Origin: Ridgeia piscesae
Lineage: Eukaryota > Annelida > Polychaeta > Sabellida > Siboglinidae
Assembly: GCA_025642075.2 (NCBI GenBank)
Contig: JAODUO010000037.1
Coordinates: 740,001 to 804,000 of the forward strand
DNA length: 64,000 nt
Direction: 5' to 3'
The position numbers and the translations under genes were made by a program. Positions 10,808-20,810 of this stretch are shown piece after piece. Every line of letters begins with the position of its first letter. Positions within the stretch are counted from its first letter, which is position 1. The notes under the pieces were generated by a model, which worked only from the letters and a program-made list of their open reading frames with translations, did not search any database and was not told the origin of the DNA.

Positions 10808-11620
10808 CTACGTTCGTCGCTGCCAGACAAACGGCGATCGAGCGCCATCGTCGCCCTCTCCGAACTTGCCCGCCGTCTGTCCTACCACCTTGTCCCGACT
10901 CGACGGCTGAGGCAGCCTAGGACTTAACCTGACGGGGAAGCTGTCCCTCACCATCGTCACAGGCTCTCTGTAAATTTCCCACCACACTCCCCGTTTCCTG
11001 ACGGCCGCAACGTCCTCGTCCGATACCGGCGCTACATCTTTCGACGGCCGGTGAATGGCGTCGCGCATGAACGCCGCCATCTTTGCTAAGCGTCCGTTGG
11101 CGAACACCTGCCGCTTCCACGGCGCCTGTGCTGCCATGTTCTTGTGTCCACGTCGCGTATCAACGGACGAGAACGGCCAGTAGAACGACGGGGTCGTGGT
11201 CGGGCGAGACTCGGGGTATTCCGCGTCGCACAGTGAGCCGACACTGCCGCCGCCGACGTCGCAGCCCATGAGTCGCATGCGGAAGTCGTGCACCGCGGTT
11301 CCGGTGTACATGCGTTGTGGGGACGGCAGAGGCTCGCCGGATATGGCGTCGCGTATCTCCAGCTTTCGCGGCGAACTTCGTCCACTTCCAGCCCCGCCCG
11401 CCTGTGGAGGTTTGGGCCGCTCGTTGTCCTTCGTCCGAGTGGATTCCAACGAGGTTTTGCTCGCCTTCATTTCACGCAGGCCTACACCGTCACCCACCGA
11501 CTGCGTGTGCACATGCTCTGCCGTCGGAGGCTCGATCGTCTTGCCTTCTCGGGCGCACGGGGACCAGGACTTGCGGTTCTTCCTCTTAAAGAACGTCTCC
11601 TTCACCTTGACGCTAGACTC
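10808..11620 (-). CDS. TTLL10: TTLL10 exon 11, divergent C-terminal tail
   Basis: Acceptor TTTCACCAG. The frame is open for 270 codons to TAG. It is rich in Arg, Pro, Ser and Gly, with short motifs such as GVWWEIYREPVTMV near the end. The start is phase 0, matching exon 10. It has no counterpart that I recognise in other TTLLs, which usually carry divergent tails. CpG-rich. Confidence 0.7.
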   Translation of the reverse strand, partial: ESSVKVKETFFKRKNRKSWSPCAREGKTIEPPTAEHVHTQSVGDGVGLREMKASKTSLESTRTKDNERPKPPQAGGAGSGRSSPRKLEIRDAISGEPLPSPQRMYTGTAVHDFRMRLMGCDVGGGSVGSLCDAEYPESRPTTTPSFYWPFSSVDTRRGHKNMAAQAPWKRQVFANGRLAKMAAFMRDAIHRPSKDVAPVSDEDVAAVRKRGVWWEIYREPVTMVRDSFPVRLSPRLPQPSSRDKVVGQTAGKFGEGDDGARSPFVWQRRT

Positions 11621-14600
11621 CTGGTGAAACAGACGTTTATTACACATGTGTACAGGCTTCGAATGAATTGTTCTGCATAACTTTGTCACCATTATACAGG
11701 GTTCGCAGACTAGACATTCATTTGAATGTCTAATCAAACAGTTTATCAGTCGTTACATTATATAAGTTGACAACTAATTCAATTATAAAACTTGGAAAAG
11801 TATGCAGTGACAATACATAGCTATAGCAAATAATCCTGATTATGATTCGGATTAGCTTCAAAGTCCGGCCAAAGATGACAATAACGTTGGTTAGAGAACA
11901 CGACGTCTGGCACATGAAGGTCACTGAATAGACCGAAACACAGGAGAGAAACCAAGTCACCAATGGCAACACTGGCTGCAAGTTTCCTGTGATTTTGTTG
12001 ACCTGTTATCATTTGACCGCCACCGACAAAGTCACACGACACCACAACGTCACACGACACCACACGTCACACGACACCACACGTCAGCGAAAGAAGAATA
12101 CATGTAGACACGTTGACTTCCGGCGAAAGTTACGTCGAGCCAGAACCAGATGGAGATATTTACATCACTTTCATTATCGAAATTACATTTTATACCGGTG
12201 TTGTGGGCCGAGATTCGACCGGGCCGAGATTCGACTCCGAATCTGGGCCCGCTGTCGGATGCAGTTAAAAAGGCGACCAGGGACGACACGTCTGAAATAG
12301 ACAGTAGGTCCACCCATAGCATAACTAGTAATCAGTTAATGGAGTATAACTACACTAAAATAATTAAGTCTGCGATGTGACGAGGCTATACACACAGATG
12401 ATCAGCGCATAATTGACAGGTCAGAATAACATTCGTTCTATAAAGGCTAATGCGTTTACTGCTTACAGAACAAAGTGTTTCAAAGCATATCAATGTGCAA
12501 AATATCTACTTCCGTGGATGCTGTGTATACAAATATTTAAAAAGTTCTTTGGAGTCGCTCGGGCCCAGATTCAGAGTCGAATATGGGCCCGGTTGAATAT
12601 CGGCCCGTGACACCGGAACAAACTAGCCAATCACCAGCGGCGTGCCATCCGCCTCCAGCGGCATGCTCCTCGTGATGCGGCTCCGGCCCGAGTTGTACGT
12701 CATCGTGACGCTCCATCCCTCGGACGCGCGGTACCGCATGCGCATGCCGCCGTACTTCTGCCGGTTGCCGCTGTCTCTGTCTCCGTGTGTCTCGTGCACC
12801 GTGTGCTGGCACGCAGTGCACGAAGCCCGCCTCGGGCGCGTCTGCTTGCACACCTTCGGCTCCACGACGACCTGACAACGGAAACGGCGAATGTTCGCAG
12901 AGCTAGTGGAAAAGGAGCTAGTGTGGAAGCACCGGCCGTCTTGTAGGCGGAATAGCCTCGCGACGCAATTATTCGTGCGACACGACATAATTATTTGAGT
13001 CGCGACGTATTTCTATCTACGATACAACGCAGTTACTTGAGTCGTAACTCAATTCGAATTGTGTCGGGTCTCTAAATGGCGTCGGGTATCACCTCGATTT
13101 ATGTCGTGATTGGCCGATACTTCAAAAATGCACATGGTGGCGCTATTTTGAAAATTTACAGCGCCCTACCGCCGATCGAACCAATTGCGTTCTATCTCGC
13201 CCCCAAATCTTGCTCAATCTCTGACCGTGACGTCTCGTCGATACAGCGCAACTGTTCAACGAAAAACAACACATGAACAAAGCGCCGTCAGTATTCCTCG
13301 TGCCACGGGTCCGAAGAGAATCGGCTCTAAGATCCTCTAGCTCTGGTGTCAGCTCGTGAAGTCCGGAAAAACGTGTAGTATTTGGTTTAGTTTACGATAT
13401 GTGGTGCGGGATTTGGCGGTTACGAGCGATCTAAATGATTGGTTTACATTACTGATGAGGATAACAAGTGTAAGACAATGCGTTGTACATGTCGCCCACC
13501 ACTATACCATCTACTCCAGGCTAAAATACTGCTAACGTCGTTTTGATGTTTTAAAGTTGGATTCTCGTAACGCCAAATGTCCATAGGCGGGGTGTGCTTT
13601 GGATTGCAGTCTTGCAAGAACTCGTTAAACGCGAATTACTTTTAGCGCACAATTTACAACAATCCTAGACAGGTAAAATGTCATCGTTGCAACTCATTGG
13701 ACTCCCAATAAGCCAAAGGCTTCCTTGTTCGGTTATCATTTGAAGCTCTTACGGTGGATGACAAACTCCTTACGAATTCAGTTACATATTGAATTTGGAA
13801 AAGTGCGTAGAGATATTAGATACCTATAGCAAAGAATTCTGATTGTGATTCGAATTAGCTTGAAAGTCCGGACTGTTATCCAAAGATGATTATAACGCTG
13901 GTAAGAGAAGGTAACTTCTGGCACAAGAAGATCACCAACACTTTTGAAAGACAGGCAAGAAACTAAGTCATCAATGGCGACAATGGCTGCAGCTTTCCTG
14001 TGTTTTGGGACCTGCTGTCAATTGACACCATCGACAAAGTCACACAACACCACAAGGCAGCTCACTGGACGACGTCGTTTGAACGGAGTGTTACCCGTAA
14101 GCATGCAAACATCCGTCGAAAGTTCCGTTAAACAAGAACCAGACGAAGACATAAACAATTTACACCACTTTGTTACGTCTTGCTAAATTTGGCTAAATCT
14201 TGTTCAGACGTTGTTCAGTCATATGTCGACACGAGACAGACACCACACAAGAGCAGACCCACCTCGGGCGTGTTCTGCTGCAGAGACAGTGCGTGCTGGA
14301 GTATGTCGCCGGAGCGCACGACGCTGACATCCCGGAAGGTCGCGCTCGGGATGACGCCGAAGCGCTCGAAGCTCGTCGAGTCGTGCAACAGCAGGTGGAA
14401 GTTGGTGTCGGTCTGCAGCGGCAGCAGCGCAGTTTTACGGGAGTTCTTCTCGAAGCACTCGATCGCCACGTCTGGAAGCACAAACACATGGACACATTCG
14501 CCAAGCATTTCGTCATGAAATAACACACGCACACGCACACGCACACGCACACGCACACGCACACGCACACGCACACGCACACGCACACGCACACGCACAC

Positions 14601-17600
14601 GCACACGCACACGCACACGCACACGCACACGCACTACCACTGGCCGATCATCTCCTGTTAAGCTGGGGACTGGTCGGAGTCGATTTATACAATTATAGCA
14701 GTTTACTTCGCCAGTTGCTACTGCGTCAGCCGTGGAAACCGCGTAAATTTGAAAACGGATATACGCCTGGTGGGAATCCCAATATAATGATCCATTTACC
14801 TCCTAAACATTGCATGTAACACGAGCGGCGTGGGGCTGAAATCACCCGAAATATCATATCACATGACCGGAGGCTGATTATACTCCTCGTGGGCGATTTC
14901 AATGGCTGACGTTAAAAGAGGAGTTTCTGAAAGAGACATGCCCGGGGTAGAGAAGTGCTGTTGCTGACGTAATCAGCCGTCGCGATCCCTGTCGCGCGAG
15001 GATGGGTTGACACAAGTATCATGACACGGAGGGTTGTGAGTGGGTGACACTCACATAGCGTGTTCGAGAGGACTTCTGGCACAACTTCCCTCAGCACCCG
15101 GCAGTTGGTCGCCATGCTCGGGTTCTGGTTCACTTCGATCAGCCACACCTACAAGGCAACCAGCGAATGGAGACACCGAACGAACCGGTGCCCATCGCGC
15201 TGAGGCGCCGAACCTTCACATAGAAGCGTGCGCCCGCTTTTGCACAATCTTGCTGCCATGTATATCACGAAACATTATAATATTATTAGTTTGTATTACT
15301 ACTACTGCCACTGCCACTGCCACTGCCACTGCCACTGCCACTGCCACTGCCACTGCCACTGCCACTGCCACTGCCACTGCCACTGCCACTGCCACTGCCA
15401 CTGCCACTGCCCACTACTACCACTACCACTACTACTAATTCTACTACTTCAGTGTATACTGCTATGCAAATGAAAAGTACATCGCCTATTACGAGGATTT
15501 TACCACCTTCCGACGTAGGGAGAATACTAGAGAGACGGCTGTTTGTATATCTAACTATGAGAGCAACTAAATTATTCGTTGGAAATCCTAATAAAAACAT
15601 CGAAATAATAAAAATGTGTCTTAGAAGAGGAGGATGGTTGGTAATCAGGTTGGCGTTAGGACATGTGTCGACTCTTGTCCGTCCTCCCTCCCCCCACCTC
15701 CCCCCCACGAACAGATAAGTTGTGAGCCGGAGCTGCGGCGATCACTCACATTCATTTCGCTGTCGACGAGGAAATCGAAGCCATACAACTCGAAGAAGCC
15801 AATTTTGCTGACGAAGTGATTGCGAACGGCCTGAAAACACTGCAGCATGATCTGCTTCATCCGTTTCTGCAAAGGCAAGAACAAATGTGAGATGGAATTC
15901 CTTATTATTGCACGTTATCCACGACGAAGTGCAAACGTTGCATAACAACGTTGATGCTCCTGCTGGCCAAATCGATCGATCGATCGATCGATCGATCGAT
16001 CGATCGATCGATCTTCGACGTTTTGCGGCGTTCTTGACGTGCGTCTAGCGGGAAAGCTAATCTAAACCCGGCTGTGAAGCCAAGTTTTCTAATTGTATGG
16101 TTTAAGGAGTTAGGTGACGATACAGAGGATCACCCTGAGTTAATGAGACAAAGGTGTCTTGAACATTTCTGCCGAGAACATGCATCACAGGTTTTATAGA
16201 GCCAAACTTTGCGATCAACATAAATATGTATTAAATGTATGTGTGTCCATTAAACCATGACCACTGTTTCAGTTTCACGAATACTGACCGTCAAACCGTT
16301 GAAGACCCAGTCGTGTTCGAGGTTCTTGTGTGGTGCCACCTGGAGATTAATGTAGTCGTTAAGTCTGTCCATGCTCCACACCGTGTTCTCCTTGCCGCTC
16401 ACGTAGGCGCAGCTCTGTCGCTGTACGAACTGCGGGCAGCAAGTAGACACGGCAAGTAGACACGGCAAGTAGACACGGCAAGTAGACACGGCAAGTAGAC
16501 ACGGCAAGTAGACACGACAAGTAGACACGGCAAGTAGACACGGCAAGTAGACACGGCAAGTAGACACGGCAAGTAGACACGGCAAGAAGACACGGCAAGT
16601 AGACACGGCAAGAAGACACGGCAAGTAGACACGACAAGTAGACACGGCAAGTAGACACGGCAAGTAGACACGGCAAGTAGACACGGCAAGAAGACACGGC
16701 AAGTAGACACGGCAAGTAGACACGGCAAGTAGACACGGCAAGTAGACACGGCAAGTAGACACGGCAAGAAGACACGGCAAGTAGACACGGCAAGTAGACA
16801 CGACAAGAAGACACGGCAAGTAGACACGGCAAGTAGACACGGCAAGTAGACACGGACAAGAAGACACGGCAAGTAGACACGCAAGAGACACGGCAAGTAG
16901 ACACGGCAAGTAGACACGGCAAGTAGACACGCAAGAAGACACGGCAAGTAGACACGGACAAGTAGACACGCAAGTAGACACGGCAAGAAGACACGGCAAG
17001 TAGACACGCAAGTAGACACGGCAAGTAGACACGGCAAGAAGACACGGCAAGTAGACACGGCAAGTAGACACGGCAAGAAGACACGGCAAGTAGACACGGC
17101 AAGTAGACACGGCAAGTAGACACGGCAAGTAGACACGGCAAGTAGACACGGCAAGAAGACACGGCAAGTAGACACGGCAAGTAGACACGGCAAGTAGACA
17201 CGGCAAGTAGACACGGCAAGTAGACACGGCAAGTAGACACGGCAAGTAGACACGGCAAGTAGACACGGCAAGTAAGACACGGCAAGTAGACACGAGCAAG
17301 AAGACACGGCAAGTAGACACGGCAAGTAGACACGGCAAGTAGACACGGCAAGAAGACACGGCAAGAAGACACGGCAAGTAGACACGGCAAGTAGACACGG
17401 CAAGTAGACACGGCAAGTAGACACGACAAGTAGACACGGCAAGTAGACACGGCAAGTAGACACGCAGTAAGACACGGCAAGTAGACACGGCAAGTAGACA
17501 CGGCAAGTAGACACGGCAAGTAGACACGGCAAGTAGACACGGCAAGTAGACACGACGCAAGTAGACACGGCAAGTAGACACGGCAAGTAGACACGGCAAG

Positions 17601-18935
17601 TAGACACGGCAAGTAGACACGACAAGTAGACACGGCAAGTAGACACGACAAGTAGACACGGCAAGAAGACACGGCAAGAGACACGGCAAGTAGACACGAC
17701 AAGTAGACACGGCAAGTAGACACGGCAAGTAGACACGGCAAGTAGACACGGCAAGTAGACACGGCAAGTAGACAAATAACACGCAAGAAGCACGGCAAGT
17801 AGACACGACAAGTAGACACGCAAGTAGACACGGCAATAGACACGCAATAGACACGGCAAGTAGACACGGCAAGTAGACACGGCAAGTAGACACGACAAGA
17901 AGACACGGCAAGTAGACACGGCAAGTAGACACGGCAAGTAGACACGCAAGTAGACACGGCAAGTAGACACGGCAAGTAGACACGGCAAGAAGACACGGCA
18001 AGTAGACACGACAAGTAGACATGGCAAGTAGACACGGCAAGAAGACACGCAAGTAGACACGGCAAGTAGACACGGCAAGTAGACACGGCAAGTAGACACG
18101 GCAAGTAGACACGGCGGATAGTCACGATAAATAACACAGCAAGAAGGCACGACAGGTAGACGAAACTAGCCGATGGTCAAGTAGGCACGACAAGTAGACG
18201 TACGTCTTGGAAAATGTTCAGAAAGTAAACAAGTATACGGGGACGTGTCGTCCGGATGATAACAACTATAACGACGAAATACGATGAATAAAACCGTTGG
18301 GAGAGCATACGGGAATTGGAAGCAACGGGCATTGCATTATGGGTGTATATCTGTTGACGGGATGTTGTAGCCTACATCCGCATATATCTTATTGACTACA
18401 CGGTCGAGTAGTTCGGATAAATAACGCGTCAGCTTGCAGGACAACCCAGTTGTCACATGTGCCTTTAAAACAAACAATTCGGCGGAAGAACATTAATTTG
18501 CTGCAGATGCAATAATAGAATGCGTCTTAATATGACAATGAGATGAATGATTGGAAATAGAACTCTCCTAAACCGAAGGTCTCATGGACAACATAAGCAA
18601 GAGCGAAATAGACATTCCTAAAGCAGACGACTTAGCACCTGCGCGTATGCGCGGCGTAAACTACGGCGCCTGTCATTTAATGACTGCGAACGAGGACGAT
18701 ACCTGGTTGGTGAGATGTGCCATGAGGTTCCTCTCGTGACAGTCGTACTCAAGCAGACACAATCTCGCGTAGCCCTCGTGGTAGAGCACGAGGTAAGGCG
18801 CCATCGACGCCACGAGCATGTAGGCACGGATGTCAAACTTCCGCCAGTCGAGCAGCAGCGGGTTCATAATGTAGCTACGGGCAGAAGACGAACAGAGCCG
18901 ACGTGAATGCAGCCGGAACTGCTGGATTGTGTACG

Positions 18936-19006
<71 letters not shown>

Positions 19007-20778
19007 TCTGGTATAATATTGTCATCTTGTCATCATTTTCGTTGCTGTAATCAGTGCTGTTGGCTCGAAATATCGTACGTATGGCATTTTGCTTTGGCCC
19101 AAAAGAGTCCAATTGTATTCGAATGTGTGTATAACAAACAACAACAGATTAAATCCGCCTTGCGTTGTCGGCCATTTGTCTTCTAGTAGCAAAACCACAC
19201 TTCGACTGTGTTATGTGTCTCGGTATAGCATAGTTTAATCATGTATTCTGTGTGATGACGATAGAGAAAATATCTACGTTGTCGCGACGTTTCCAGGTGA
19301 AGGAAATTCACAGTATAAAATATTGTATGTACAAGGCGATTCTACACGAGAAAGATGGCATGTTTGTGTGCACGGGAAGACTGACAGGTTGAGTGGGGAA
19401 GACGCGCACCGTTGAATGATGTGGTCATCCGTGACGGGACACGTGCTGCGGTGTTTCTTGCGCTCGTCACGTGCCGCCAGCGTCTCCCGCATTTGTTTGA
19501 CGTCTCGCACCAGGTAGATCCCCTTACCCCGGTTCATCGCGGCCGGCTTACAGATCCAGATGTCGCCGTCTGCTGGTTAACAACGTTCGGTCAATACACG
19601 ATAAACAACACCATTTCTAATTTCATTCTCTTCAGTGAAACGGAGAGAGAGGGGAGAGAGATAGAGAGAGAGGGAGAGGGGGAGAGAGAGGGGGAGAGAG
19701 AGAGAGAGAGAGCAGAGAGCATAGAGCAGAGAGAGCAGAGAGAGCAGAGAGAGCAGAGAGAGCAGAGAGAGCAGAAAGAGCAGAGAGAGCAGAGAGACAT
19801 AGAGACAGAGTGACACTGAGACAGAAGAGAGAGAAGAGACGGAAGAATTAAGGGAAGAGACAGAAGAGGCAGAAGAAACAGAAGAGAAGAGAAGAGCAAT
19901 AGAAACGAAACAAGACTTTACAACACGTAGCGCAACGACACCTGTCGTTCGACAACGCTGGCCATAAGCTAGGACGAGAAAACGAGCTAACCTTTGAAGG
20001 CATCCAGGAAGATCTTGCGGTCGATCTGGTCGTCGAGTCGATACGTCTCAGGGACGAACTCGTACAGCCAGAGAGCCAGCTGGTTGTTGACCGTGCACGA
20101 GAGACTAACTCGCTCGTAGCGCTGTAGGTTCGTCAGCAGGCTCAACTTATTCGTCAGCATGGTTGACTTAGGGATGCGGTTCACCATGAAACGGCCTTCT
20201 TTAGGAAATAGCAGACAGCAGTGAGATCAGGTGGAATATCTTTTCTTACGTCATAATGTTTTTTTTAAAGTAATGATCATCTAACATTTGATCATAATTT
20301 TGCAGTGAATATTTTGAGAGATAGTGTTCATTCTGGAATACACAGACGGAGTGGTATGAACTAAGTTCTCCAGGTTTAGAAAAGTTAGCATAACGATTTG
20401 AAGACTGGGCCTCTTGATTGGCAGTCCAATTAACGTTTTGACCACACACACGCAGCTACGAACCTTCTTTCATATCGACGACACTCAACTGTTTCCAGTT
20501 GTCAACCCACATCAGTTTGACTCCCTTCCGGCCCAGTTCGTACACCCGGAGCCAGCCGAGACGCACCAGTGTCAACTCAATACTGGCGGACAGGAACACA
20601 GACACACCAATGCAAACCTCGCTCAAGGTGTACGACTTAATGCTATCATTGCGAGACTATTGGAGGTGAAACAGAATCCCAATCAATCAATTCATTCATT
20701 CAAACAATCAAACAATCAAACAATCAAACAATCAACCAATCAACCAATCATTCAATAGTCAAATCAATCAACCAATAC

Positions 20779-20810
<32 letters not shown>

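Noticed and set aside
11083..11680. Plus-strand ORFs opposite TTLL10 exon 11
   Set aside because: Antisense shadows of a GC-rich coding exon.
16250..18150. Three overlapping 580-620 residue minus-strand frames of Leu/Cys/Val/Ser
   Set aside because: Produced by the 13-bp array, which lacks stops; only the first 141 bp at the right-hand reading end (16,289-16,429) is a real exon.
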